From Didymodactylos carnosus (Eukaryota; Rotifera; Eurotatoria; Philodinida; Philodinidae): a DNA stretch of 35,560 nucleotides. The translations under genes and the position numbers were made by a program. Below, piece after piece: positions 1 through 10,365 of the stretch. The first letter of the stretch is position 1. Every line of letters starts with the position of its first letter. The stretch spans positions 1-35,560 of the forward strand of contig CAJNOQ010000633.1 of assembly GCA_905250885.1 (NCBI GenBank), read 5' to 3'. Below the pieces are notes generated by a model. It made no database searches. It was not told where the DNA came from and saw only the letters and a list, made by a program, of their open reading frames with translations.

Positions 1-243
1 AGAATCGTAATGATTCGTATAAGGATTATATAAGATATTTGTACGTCAACTGCTCGAACGTGTATATAAGGTTCCGATTCTTTTAAGCAATGCTAGATGA
101 AGATTTATGGTCGGTCAGTTATATCCAATCTGAAAATTGATACTATAGGATATAATACAATTTCATCACATTTTTTAGTAATCAGTACCCCATATTCTTA
201 CTATAACCTACTGTTTCATACGTGCATATAATAATTTTCTTCC
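1..243. other. Non-coding flank at window start
   Basis: No open reading frame of note. The first 40 bases carry the short TATAAGGATTATATAAGA-type motif that recurs in denser form at 1310-1745 and 12893-13030, so this edge may be the tail of another copy of that repeat. Confidence 0.4.
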
Positions 244-923
244 TATTAGATTGTTAACTAAGTTCTGAGCGCTAATATTTTTCGAATAACTTTTCACAGA
301 AATGAGATAGAGATCTGCGGTTTTCACTATTGAATATCCAAGGCCTTAAGACATGTTTTTATAAACAGAAACTTGTTTAAAAACTTCCAGTAAGTTCGAT
401 TTTTCAGAGAGTCTTTGGAAAACCAGCTCCGTTCTTAGAAAACTAACATCCAATGTTAGTAATTTTTTTGTATGTGTAGATCCCCAGCTCTCCAGCTATC
501 GTCGTTCTGACAGAGCTCGCTTTCCACGAGCACGTGTCTATCTCCAAGTGGACATCTCTGGGAATCTCGAAATGCCATGGAATATAGATAATCGACTACG
601 CTGAGCATAGTGGCAACATTTGTTTTTATGCAGGAATGAAAATAACTTCGTCGGAGGCATTTTTGTTAAAAACCGGTTTTTCGCCTGTTACTAGCAAAAG
701 TTAAAATCCTGTCCTGAGAGTTTGTTTTCTAAGAACGGAGCTGGTTTTCCAAAGACTCTCTGGAAAATCGAACTTACTGGAAGTTTTTAAACAAGTTTCT
801 GTTTATAAAAACATGTCTTAAGGCCTTGGATATTCAATAGTGAAAACCGCAGGTCTCTATCTCATTTCTGTGAAAAGTTATTCGAAAAATATTAGCGCTC
901 AGAACTTAGTTAACAACCTAATA
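244..923. repeat. Long inverted repeat (200-bp arms, 280-bp spacer)
   Basis: Positions 244-443 and 724-923 are reverse complements of each other over 200 bp, with only about three mismatches by eye and no gap. The spacer is 444-723. Identity falls off sharply at both ends of both arms, as expected for a foldback/MITE-like element or a recent inverted duplication. I saw no clear target-site duplication: the flanks read ATTTTCTTCC on the left and TTTATTTTG on the right. No transposase is encoded. A transcript across it would form a 200-bp hairpin. An open frame at 840-1070 lies mostly inside the right arm and shows no recognisable protein features. Confidence 0.85.
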
Positions 924-2190
924 TTTATTTTGTTTTTCTGTAATAAGACCTTACTTCCAAGTGCGCAGTCTAAAGACGAGTCCTCATTGACTACTGCCTG
1001 TAGACCAGACTTACTTCTCCAAATCAATCATGACTATAGCAAGGGAATGAAATTCGAAAAACAAAATTAGGTAAGAAGGGAATATAGGGTGCGACATCTC
1101 TCTCGCTTTCATAAATTCCGCGTTTTCCAATCGATCTTTAGAAAAATGCACCATTTGAGATCCTTTTTTATCTGTAAAGATGGCATTCAATGCGGACTCT
1201 CTAAGTCGCAGAGGACAGTGCAGCCCGAGTACTACTAATATGCATCAAACTTTTCATACCTGCCTTAATAAAGCACTAGAAGCAATCACAAAACAGCTTC
1301 CCGTAATGATTCATCATCATATTAGGTAATCCTATATAGGAATTCACAGCATTTTATAGGATTCACACTGTAATCGGATGTAGAATTCAGATGATAGAAT
1401 CCTATAAGAAGTACCACACTATCCTGCAATAGAAAATTTTATAGGATCCTAAAACGATTTCCTGTGTTTCGTAGGATCACATACGATGCAAGGATGCTAA
1501 TTCAGTCTGCATACAGTCAGACACTTTAATTGATGTAAATAAAAGTTTATATGTCAAAATCTGATGAATTCTCCTGATTATATAATCTGTCTTGCCGAAT
1601 TCTTATAGATTCTTATATTCCCGTGTACAGGAATCTTATCAATATTCTACGCATGTTCATCGACTGCCTTATATAAGATTCTTATACGATTTCTATAAGA
1701 TCTCTACAGAATTGCCATAAGTTCGGTCGCTTAAGGATTCTACCTTTCAATCTGACTCTGTACTCAAGATTAATAAAAAAATATTCACTTAACTAAACAG
1801 ATTTCGAGAAAACTTTATCATGAATTGAAATATTTTCGGTAGACATTTAAATCCTTATTGAACTCCACGATATAGTACAGGTAAAGCAGGGTACACCTAT
1901 GAATGTTCCAAGATGGTTTGGGAAGATTTTAACCAGGGTAAAAATGTTTTGATTGGTGGAAATAGTTACATATGGGTCAATTCATCTAATTTGACTAAGT
2001 TTGAATTTTACTACAAATATTTTCAAGAGCAAATGTTCGCAAAATAAAAAACTTGATTCTATTTTAAAATGGAGAGCAGGTACAGATGTAATTTACAAAG
2101 ATTTAGCAAAATCAACGTTCTTAACTATAAACTCAATTTGCAAATCTGCATTTTCCCGATCATCTAAAGAAATCTCATCGAACTGATCAT
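924..2190. other. Gene-free upstream region of the CAR-like gene
   Basis: No protein feature is recognised. It contains the degenerate TATAGGATT/AATCTTATA tract described separately. A 61-codon open frame at 2001-2186 runs up to the splice acceptor before the first gene, but nothing supports it as coding. The promoter of the downstream gene must lie here; I see no distinctive core element. Confidence 0.4.
1310..1745. repeat. Degenerate TATAGGATT / AATCTTATA repeat tract
   Basis: The left half is rich in TATAGGATT-like words (for example 1333-1342, 1354-1364 and 1438-1448). The right half carries their reverse complement, AATCTTATA/GATTCTTATA (for example about 1605-1620 and 1672-1690). This gives an overall degenerate two-fold symmetry. 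The same words recur at 1-40 and 12893-13030, which suggests an old dispersed palindromic element. Confidence 0.45.
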
Positions 2191-2202
2191 ATTTTTTTTT
2201 AG
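2191..2202 (+). other. Splice (or trans-splice) acceptor before the CAR-like start codon
   Basis: An A followed by nine T residues and AG ends six bases before the ATG at 2209. This is a strong 3' splice site. Either a 5'UTR intron ends here, or a spliced leader is added here as known for bdelloid rotifers and several other animal groups. It supports 2209 as the true start, since the first ATG after the acceptor opens the long frame. Confidence 0.5.
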
Positions 2203-2208
2203 TTTAAA

Positions 2209-5200
2209 ATGTTTATCAATTTTGATGTAGCTAAAAGCATACCAGTGCCTGAGTCTCAATTATTGACAGTACAAGATCAACTTAAAAACAATAAATCGGA
2301 TCAAACGCTTCTTGAACGTGAAACTACTCTTTCAACTAAACTTGAAGACACACAAACACTTTTTTGTCTTGATGGAGAATCCATACAAAGTACAGAAGCC
2401 GGATGTTTATGTGATATTTGTGAGAAAAAAATTAGTTTTGGCATTAAACGATATCATTGTATCGATTGTGAAGATTTCGATATATGTCTGGAATGCTCAA
2501 AGGAAACTGATCATGATCATACCTTGTTTGTTCAACATTGTGTCACCAGCGAATATCAAAAGAAAGTGCAAGCGGGTACATGTGTTAGTGACATATTATA
2601 TCGATCATTTCATTGCTACTGGAATCGACCGTGTTTTGCTCTAACGCCATTTACGTCATGGTACACATACAATGATGTTTATCAACGTGTACGAACATAT
2701 GGTACTCAATTAATTAATAACAATGGTTTGAGAGCAAGAGATTTTGTTGGTATTTGTGGTGATACATCATTAGAATGGGTTGTAGCTGATATAGCGTGTG
2801 TATTTCAATCGCTAATTACAGTACCATTGCATACAAGAATGATCAATGAAGATCTTGTGAAAGTGATAACAAATTGTCAGATCAAATGTATTATTTGTAC
2901 AACAGAAGAATTGCAGAGCAAGTTTACTCTACTTATGACACAATGTCCATCATTGAAAGAGATTGTTTTATTTAAAAATATTGATGACCTGATACTAACC
3001 GATCACTCAGAATGGATTGATATTGTAATAAATGCTGAAGATAATGATCTTCTGACTATTATTCACACAAGCGGCAGTACCGGTATACCTAAAGGTGCAA
3101 TGATCACAGAAAAGTTGTGGAAAACATTTATTGAAGATGGTTTGTCAATGCACGATCCATTCGTCAAAGCTATCTTTAAACCATTGTGTAGTACGTCAGA
3201 GAGACAAGCTCTCTATTACACATTTTGTAGTGGTGGTCGAGTGGGTATATGCACAGAGCCAAGTAAAATATTCGAAGATATTCGATTATTACAACCAACA
3301 AGTTTAGGTTGTACACCAAGATTTTGGAACGTACTATATGCTGAATTCCAATGTGAATATTTAACACAATTGGAAAAAAATGCTAATAGTTGTGATCCTA
3401 AAAGTAAAGATATGGTATATCAAAAAGTACTAACACAATTTAGATCGATATTCGGTGAAAGATTAACGAGTGTATCAACTGGTGGAGCTTCAACAAGTGA
3501 GACGGTTAAAGAATTTTTAATTGATTGTTTTGGTTATGGTCGAGTGTACGAAGGATATGGATGCACAGAAGCGGGTGATATAACAGGGGACAATGGAATA
3601 TTATGCGTTGGTGTACAAATCAAACTAGAAGATATACCCGAATTAGGTAAAACAAATAAAGAATTATCAACATTCTATTTAGAAAATATTAGATAAAAAC
3701 AATGAACAGTTTAATAAATCGACTTATAACAAATTTTACTCTTTTTTTCTTCATTTAGATTATTATCAGACTGATAAACCATATCCACGTGGTGAATTGT
3801 GGGTTAAAACTCGAACCCTTATTCCAGGTTACTATAACAACTCGATTGATACTGAAAAATCTTTGAAAGATGGTTGGTTTTGTACAGGTGATATTGTTGA
3901 ATTGATCGATTCTAGACAAATAAAAATAATCGATCGTAAAAAGAATTTTTTTAAAATCTCACAAGGCGAGTATGTTGCCGCTGAACGATTAGAAAATGTG
4001 TATTTATCATGTGTGTACATTGAACAAATCTTTATTACATGTGCAGATATTATTAAATATAGTCAACAACAAAATGCGGTGATGGCAGTAATTATACCAA
4101 ATGAAAAATTACTAATCGATTGGGCAAAAAATACAAAACTAGAATCATGGACAGATATCAAAGATTTATGTAAAAATCCAATTGTAAATAAAATGATACT
4201 TGTTGAATTGAAAAAAATTGGTGAACGAAAAAAACTTCGATCATTTGAGATACCATGGGCAATTTATTTAGAATATGAACCGTTTACAATTAAAAATGGT
4301 AGATTAACATCGTCAAATAAATTAGCACGATCAGTTGTTGAAAAATATTATCGAAATATTATGGATGATATTGTATTAATTAGTCAAGTACGAGATAGTG
4401 GTGATAATAAAAAAGTGATTCATGATAATTTCATTGCTAATGGTGGTGATTCATTGAGTGCTGTTAGATTAGCTGCACTAGCAAAATCGAATTATGGAAT
4501 AGAAATTAATGTTGAAAAATTACTTACTTCATCTACCAATAATAACGTACAATTATTGTTAACAGACGATGGAATGTTAGATCCATCTCTTACTGTAAAT
4601 AATAGTTTGAGTGAAAATGATGGAGATATTCTGTTAACTGGTTGTACGGGTTTTCTTGGTGCTTATATTCTGTATGAATTATTAAAACAAACAACAAATT
4701 GTAGAATATGGTGTTTGATACGATCAACGAAACCGGATATAATTAGTCAAGTATTAAAATATTACGATTTTTGTAGTTCAATAATAGATATAGAAAGAAT
4801 TAGACCGATTATTGGTGATTTATCAAAACCAAAATTTGGTTTAACAAATGACGATTGGTCACAATTATCGTCTACAATAAGTCTCATTTATCATTGCGGT
4901 GCCATGGTTAATCATATTAAAGATTACTATGCACATCGAACAGTAAATGTTAAGGGTACCATAGAAATTATAAGATTAGCGTGTAGCCGCAGAATTAGAA
5001 TCAATTATATTTCCACTTTAAGTATATTACCAACGAATAAAATTGTTAACGAAAATGATCAATTAGATGAATTGTATTTGTATCGAACAAATGGTTATTC
5101 ACAAAGTAAATGGATTGCTGAAAAACTGATAACACAAGCTAAACAACGCGGATTACCGGTGACCATATACAGACCAGGTAATTATATGTTGCATGAATAG

Positions 5201-5751
5201 ATTAGATAATGATATACACAAATTTTTGTTTCTTCGTTTGTCAAGGTATGATTTCGTGGTGTTCCACAAGTGGAAAATGTAATGAGCAAGATTGGATATA
5301 TCGATTATTTACTGGATTAATAGAATATGGAATAGCTCCAGATGTTGACTCATTAATGAATTTAGTACCTGTCGACTATGTAAGTAAAGTGATCGTATGG
5401 TTAGGACAACAACGAGAAAGTATTGGAGAAATATATCATTTGTGTAATATGAACAGCATGATTCAGTTTAAGACAATATGGAACGAAATATGTACAATGA
5501 GACAGAAGAAATCAGAATATATTGATTTCAATGTTTGGTGGACAGATGTTTTAAACAAAGTTGAACATGATAAAAAGAATCAAATATTAAATGGATTATT
5601 ATTATTTCAAAATGGAATACCAAATGATAGAGACAAAAAAATTTTAACTAAAAATACTGCAAAAGCTTTACAAACAAGTAATATTGAATTGTCAGAAATA
5701 AATCCTACTTTATTTGCTAAGAATTTATTAGATAACTTGAGCAGAAATTGA
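2209..5751 (+). CDS. Carboxylic acid reductase-like enzyme with N-terminal ZZ zinc finger (A-PCP-R)
   Basis: Three exons (2209-3646, 3759-5177, 5246-5751) join in phase to give 1120 residues. Order of domains: a ZZ-type zinc finger at about 66-110 (C68/C71, C84/C87, C93/C96, then His 102, 104 and 110); an adenylation domain at about 130-670 (A3 motif HTSGSTGIPKG at 286, A5 YGCTEAG at 450, A7 TGD with D524, A8 DRKK with R539, A10 K667); a carrier domain with GGDSL (Ser711, the phosphopantetheine site); and a thioester-reductase Rossmann domain with GCTGFLG at 774-780 and Y926xxxK930. This is the layout of carboxylic acid reductases: an acid is adenylated, loaded on the carrier arm as a thioester, and released as an aldehyde with NAD(P)H. 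Bacterial enzymes are about 1170 residues, so the length is right. The substrate cannot be read from the sequence. Oddities are the fused ZZ finger and a Ser in place of the usual A4 His. Horizontal origin is plausible but unproven, and the introns show it is at home in a eukaryote. A phosphopantetheinyl transferase elsewhere would be needed. Confidence 0.92.
3647..3758 (+). other. Intron 1 of the CAR-like gene
   Basis: 112-bp GT-AG intron in phase 1. The donor is GAATTAG|GTAAAA and the acceptor TTCATTTAG|AT. Joining restores PEL-D-YYQTDKPYPRGEL, which continues the A-domain segment usually found before the A7 motif. Reading through the intron would end at a TAA at 3694-3696. Confidence 0.9.
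5178..5245 (+). other. Intron 2 of the CAR-like gene
   Basis: 68-bp GT-AG intron in phase 1. The donor is AGACCAG|GTAATT and the acceptor TTTGTCAAG|GT. Joining gives IYRPG-MISWCSTSGKCN, matching the reductase-domain YRPG.I motif. Without removal the frame stops at 5198-5200. Confidence 0.9.
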
Positions 5752-6019
5752 ATCGACTTTCTACAGAAAATATGTAAAAAAGATATGAAAATCACATTTG
5801 ACTATATAATTTTGGTTGATTATGCATCGGTTTTTTCTCATACATCTCAAATCTTTCTTGTTATTAATTTCACTAGTTATTTTCATACACAAAGATTTTG
5901 TTAATTGTTACATTTGACTTTATATATGAATGTAGTGTATTTTGTTATCCGCTTATCTATTTCTTTTTTCATGTCTGTTTCGACAATGTTAAATTGTTCA
6001 TTTTTCGGCTAGGTTAAAG
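5752..6019. other. Downstream flank of the CAR-like gene
   Basis: AT-rich sequence that presumably holds the 3'UTR. I found no canonical AATAAA close to the stop, and nothing else is recognised. Confidence 0.3.
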
Positions 6020-6470
6020 CGGCGCAGTATTTAATACCCAAACACGGCTGCCAGGCTTCGTTAAGTTTCCTTTTAACATATCTTGCAGAGCTTTTCAAGG
6101 CGCATCGAATGATGTATGAATTATTACAGATCATCTTTAGCTTCATAGAGAAAAGTGACCGACAGTTCGAGTAGCATAGCGGCTACCTATGAAAAAGTCT
6201 AGTATTTGATTCATAAAACCTGCTGTCAAGCTTCATTAAGTTTCTTATTAACAGAAATTGTAGAGCTTTTCATGGCGCATCAAATGATGTATGAATGATT
6301 AGAGATCAACTTTAGTTTTAGAAAAGAAAGTGAAAAGGAGTTCGCTTAGCATTGACCTATCGAAAAATCTAGTATTAAATTCATAAAACCTGCTGGCAGG
6401 CTTCGTTAAGTGTGCTATTAACACATATTGTAGAGCTTTTCATGGCGCATCGAATGCTGCATTACGCTAG
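6020..6470. repeat. Degenerate tandem repeat, unit about 170-175 bp, 2.5 copies
   Basis: The same block starts at about 6047, 6222 and 6392: GCTG(C/T/G)CA(A/G)GCTTC(A/G)TTAAG, then TTAACA, GAGCTTTTCA(A/T)GGCGCATC(A/G)AATG and, in the first two units, GATGTATGAAT. The units then share TTTAG, GAAAAGTGA and a TCTAGTATT...TTCATAAAACC end. Spacing is 175 then 170 bp; the third unit is cut short near 6470. A short open frame at 6412-6609 falls in the last unit and is not considered coding. Confidence 0.75.
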
Positions 6471-6626
6471 GCTTAATATAGTACAGTTACTGAGAAATGT
6501 TGATTTTATAGTCATACTGTTGGTGCTAAACTGTTGCTTGGTTTCAAGTAGATTCTGTCGGGTATATTCGACTGAAAGCGTTCGGAGGGGTCGAAATCAT
6601 CGCATATGATAATCGGATGTGTTTCT

Positions 6627-6755
6627 GATGAGGTTGGGACCGATTAGAGGGGTTATTGTTAGTGAGCCGATTACCGTTCTTATGCGGGTTTCATCTTTTA
6701 TTAGTTACCAACTCATTAGCTATAACCCTGATATCCTCATCAATCATTGGTGTGT
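6627..6755. repeat. Small imperfect foldback
   Basis: GATGAGG...GGGTTATTGTTAGTGAG on the left is mirrored by CTCATTAGCTATAACCC...CCTCATC on the right, with a short indel between the two blocks. It could be a small MITE relic. No flanking duplication is obvious. Confidence 0.5.
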
Positions 6756-7643
6756 AATATAAATTTATTGATCTCGTAGTTTTGTTATCATTTATAAATT
6801 TTTGTAATCATTCATTTTGGTATGTTAATGGCTGCTGTTCGTCCAGCATAAATAACGGAGACATATTCTGAGTGTCTTTCATGTTATTCGGCAGACGACT
6901 AGCGCTTGATTTTTGTTTATCCTTTATTTTTATTAAGTAAACGTTTTTAGTTCTAGCAGAATGATAACGATAAGAAGAATGAGGCTGTCTTTGAAGTGTG
7001 TTCTTTCTGTAAAGAGAGAAAACAATGCCTGATGCCTTAAAGCAACGTATATAGATATTCAATGTAAGAACAGAACAAAAAGTTCCTAAGATTTTCAAAA
7101 AATTCTTACGTTTCACGCGTGCCCACGTGTGAAATGTCGCGAAGGTTGGCCTGTAAGCATAAGTACAAAATTTCTTCTGCACACTCAAAAAAAAAATGCG
7201 ACTTCTAAGAAGACACGTAAGCCGGATCCTCAAAAACCGCATTTTAGTGTCTCCTTTGAAGACACATGATGTGACTTTACCTGCTAGTCACTTTATAGCA
7301 TCTTTGCTCTAGTTGCATTGAAGACACGTAAGTCGGATCCCATTTAGTCGTATATTAGCGACTTTAGGAACACTTTTCTCTTTCCGTTCACGTAAAGCAG
7401 ATGATCCCTAGCGTAAACGATACAATTGATTTTCTTTAATTAATACCTCATTAAGGGAATAAGTGTTAGATCTGGTTTGCCACAGACAGATAGAGTGAAG
7501 TTTAGATCATTTTAGGTTTGGCCATTCACATCAGGACCTGATGTGCGCAGTCGAACTGTCACTCACATTCTCGAGCACAACTGACTCAATTTAAGTTCGA
7601 TTTTAAGTACTTTTAGCCTTTGATTTGGGAAACTCTGCTCTAT
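6756..7643. other. Gene-free stretch with a 21-bp direct repeat
   Basis: GAAGACACGTAAG(C/T)CGGATCC occurs at 7209-7229 and 7320-7340, 111 bp apart with one mismatch. A 144-codon open frame on the minus strand (6808-7242) has no recognisable domain and an atypical composition. I do not call it a gene. Confidence 0.4.
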
Positions 7644-7647
7644 TTAA

Positions 7648-7888
7648 CCCTTTGAGTCCCGGTTTTTTATTTTTTTGAATTGTACATAATTTTGTTCATT
7701 CATATTCAAAAATTATAAGAAATGTAAAAAAAGTTGATATATATGGATACTGAAGATACAAGGTTTAATTTTGGAAAAGTTTGAAAAAATATAGAAATTT
7801 CGAATTGACATAGGTCGTTCCTTGAGATCTTATTTAGTTTCGAAAAAAAAGCCCCTGGTACCTATAGGTACCGCCGGGACTCAAAGGG
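7648..7888. mobile_element. piggyBac-type MITE (241 bp, TTAA target site)
   Basis: Perfect 15-bp terminal inverted repeats, CCCTTTGAGTCCCGG at 7648-7662 and its complement at 7874-7888, are directly flanked on both sides by TTAA (7644-7647 and 7889-7892). A CCC-starting terminus plus TTAA duplication is the signature of the piggyBac superfamily. The interior is AT-rich and non-coding, so the element depends on a transposase made elsewhere. A perfect 16-bp palindrome, GGTACCTATAGGTACC, sits near the right end (7858-7873). Confidence 0.85.
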
Positions 7889-7892
7889 TTAA

Positions 7893-9748
7893 AACTGTAA
7901 AAAGTGACATAATGACTAAGATGTACTTCTAGCATTTTCCTTTCTGGAAATTGCAATCTGTAACTTTGGTTTCTTCTGGCGTTTTGCATCTTAAAATGGA
8001 AAAAAAGTGATTTTACATTTCAAAATGCGAAAAAAATTGATCATACATCGGACAAAATTTTATTTCCCATTTTAGTAGTCGAAATTGCATTTTTTGCCTT
8101 TTACAATGCAAAATGTAAAATCAAAATATTTTGATGTTCAAATATTGTAGTTGTAAATATTGTAAATATTGTAGTTTGAAAATGTTTTCCCTAGTTAGAT
8201 ATTTATATTTCTAGTTTCGTGGAAGGCTCTTCTGCATGCTTCGCATTTTGCTCGACGTAGAATCTGCATCTGTATTCATATATATGTCTGTGTATGAACG
8301 TTCGTGATTCGGATGAGGTGATAGAGGACGCGGGGCGTGAGAGTAAGTTATCAAATACTATTCTGGGCTTTTTCAGAATCCAGAGCATTGTAGTACGTAG
8401 ACATATTTTAATAGGAATGTAGTTTCTATCTTGAATACACATATAGATGTATGTATATAATTTATATTGAGTTGGTGTTTGATGACGAAACATCGTCGTA
8501 TTATGAGGAGACTCCAATCTATGTGAAACGTCTCTTGCTGTTATCCGTAGCTGTGCAACCTTGTTATTTTGTCAGTTCAACCTTTGTAGTTAAAATATCT
8601 GAGTGCTTCGGCTGACCTATCGGTCGATATTTTTTACTCTTTTATCTAGATGCTCCTGAAACATCAAATTACTAGCTGGATTACTCGCTATATAATCCAA
8701 TAAAACTTGATGCAACAAATATAGATACGAATTGACGATTGAATTACATTGGGCAATGGGCGATGCCTTTCCGTGCTTGGGTATGGGGTTGATTTCGTAT
8801 AAAAAATACCTTTCTAACATCTGAGAAAATGACCATTTAGCTTTTGCATATGACCACGCACGTATCGATTACTTATGCCATCTATCAAGATAGTCCATAA
8901 ATACATATATGTGAAGAGATTTTCTTTCAACAGACTTGTTTTGCGTTTTTCTCGAAATGTGATTTTTCACAAATCTACTACATTGCGTACCGTTCCGATC
9001 TCATCGAAACTTTATCCGTTCAACGTTACATTTTTACCATAGATACTAGACATTCATACACCCAGGTGTATTTCGAATTCGCTCTCCAACACCTTTCCTT
9101 CACAGGGAGCACGGCTGATATTTGGAAGCCTGAAAATCGTAGAGTGCTGTCCATAATACGGATACAGACTGTACCCGTATATTACGTATATCTATCTTAC
9201 ACAAATCCACACGCATACATCTATGAATGCTTGGGATTCTCGGAATGTACTCCACAAAGACCCCGTACTGAGATATCTATGTGCCAATACGAATGACAAT
9301 ACTACTGCAATTACTCGTCAACGATATTGGTCGATAGTTTTCGATCGTTGAACGATCATCTTTCTTATAAATAGGAATGATGATGACATTTTTCTGGGCT
9401 GATGGAAAAATTTTCATTTTGCACTAAAGGTACATTATTTTACAGGTACAGCGGGTAATCTAGCCATAACTGACAAATAGTATTGAAATATTTAGCTCGA
9501 TAAAAAGTTGTTATTTATTTCTATGAATCTCGACACAATCTTAGATAATATCACAATTAGAAGTCTCGAACGAATCGTGGAGATTATATAACCAAACTAT
9601 AGTTTAACTCAAAGTTAACCATAAGTGTATGATGAATAGATTTACTAAGAGTATGATGTCGAACAAAAGGTTTGGACCAAGCGTCTATAACAGCACATAT
9701 TATTTACTGCTCTCCTTCTTCCTTTCCTTTCCATTCTCTCTTTTTTAA
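7893..9748. other. Gene-free stretch
   Basis: Low-complexity AT-rich DNA with several short open frames on both strands (for example 8203-8517 minus, 8617-8820 minus, 9066-9296 plus). None has recognisable motifs, splice support or coding-like composition. Around 8140-8180 there is a small AAATATTGTAGTTG-like direct repetition. Confidence 0.4.
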
Positions 9749-9965
9749 GTGTATTTTGTTCTTTGAAACTTGGGTTTTATGTTAGGAATAGCTATAGTAC
9801 TTCAAGTTGTTAGGGGAATGATGTTGACTTTGTATTATAGTGATTCAGTGAGTTATGCTTATTATTCTGAATTTTATTTGGAGATTGAAGTCCAGCTAGG
9901 TTATCTTATTCGTTTTATTCGTCTATTGGTTTTGTTCAAAGAGCTTCATGCTAATCTGATCTGGA
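9749..9965 (+). pseudogene. cob: Nuclear mitochondrial fragment (NUMT) of cytochrome b
   Basis: Translated from 9749, the sequence reads VYFVLWNLGFMLGIAIVLQ followed by G, L, YY and SDS at the spacing of the first transmembrane helices of mitochondrial cytochrome b (the family pattern is WN.G..LG......LQ...G..L...Y). The Trp before Asn is TGA (9764-9766), which is Trp in metazoan mitochondria and a stop in the nucleus. A later LGYLIRF segment matches the family's VNYGW..R element. After about 9935 the match decays: the usual HANGAS is not readable in place. An in-frame TAA precedes the fragment at 9746-9748. The copy covers under 80 codons, has no start codon and cannot make a functional subunit. 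Alternative: a chance hydrophobic frame, which is unlikely given several aligned family residues. Confidence 0.7.
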
Positions 9966-10365
9966 GACGAATGCCTTTTTTTAACAAGTTGATGCTTAAT
10001 ATTCGATCGCAAAGAGATAAGATGTTGTATACTTTGAGAATCTGAGACGATTTGAGTATAGATGCATAGGAATAGTAGTGCATTCTCGTCCAGAACGCAC
10101 CAAGTCCAGCACGTTCTAAGGAAATGGCCGTTTTTTGAGAATACGCGCTGTGTATTGATATTCTGACACCCCTCGTAATTTCATAAGGAAGTCTCTCATT
10201 CAAAAAGTGAAGCAGTGGAGCAGAAAGAGAAAACAGAAACAGCAGAGTTATAACTGTAACCGGGTACGTGGTATTCACAAAAGGCTAATATTTACGGCTT
10301 TTCAACCCTCTATTGTGACTACGTAGACTTCGTGTCTCTTGATAAAATTCTATTTTAAAATTAAG
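9966..10365. other. Gene-free stretch after the NUMT
   Basis: Short open frames on both strands overlap here without recognisable features. I could not identify more mitochondrial sequence on either side of the cytochrome b fragment. Confidence 0.35.

Noticed and set aside
840..1070. 76-codon open frame
   Set aside because: More than a third of it lies in the right arm of the inverted repeat, and nothing in it resembles a known protein.
1310..1745. CRISPR-like array of short repeats
   Set aside because: The repeated words are degenerate, unequally spaced and self-complementary. The organism is eukaryotic.
6808..7242. 144-codon open frame on the minus strand
   Set aside because: No domain, no splice support and an unusual amino-acid mix. 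It overlaps part of the 7209-7340 direct repeat.
8203..8517. 104-codon open frame on the minus strand
   Set aside because: No recognisable motif or supporting context. Composition follows the AT-rich background.
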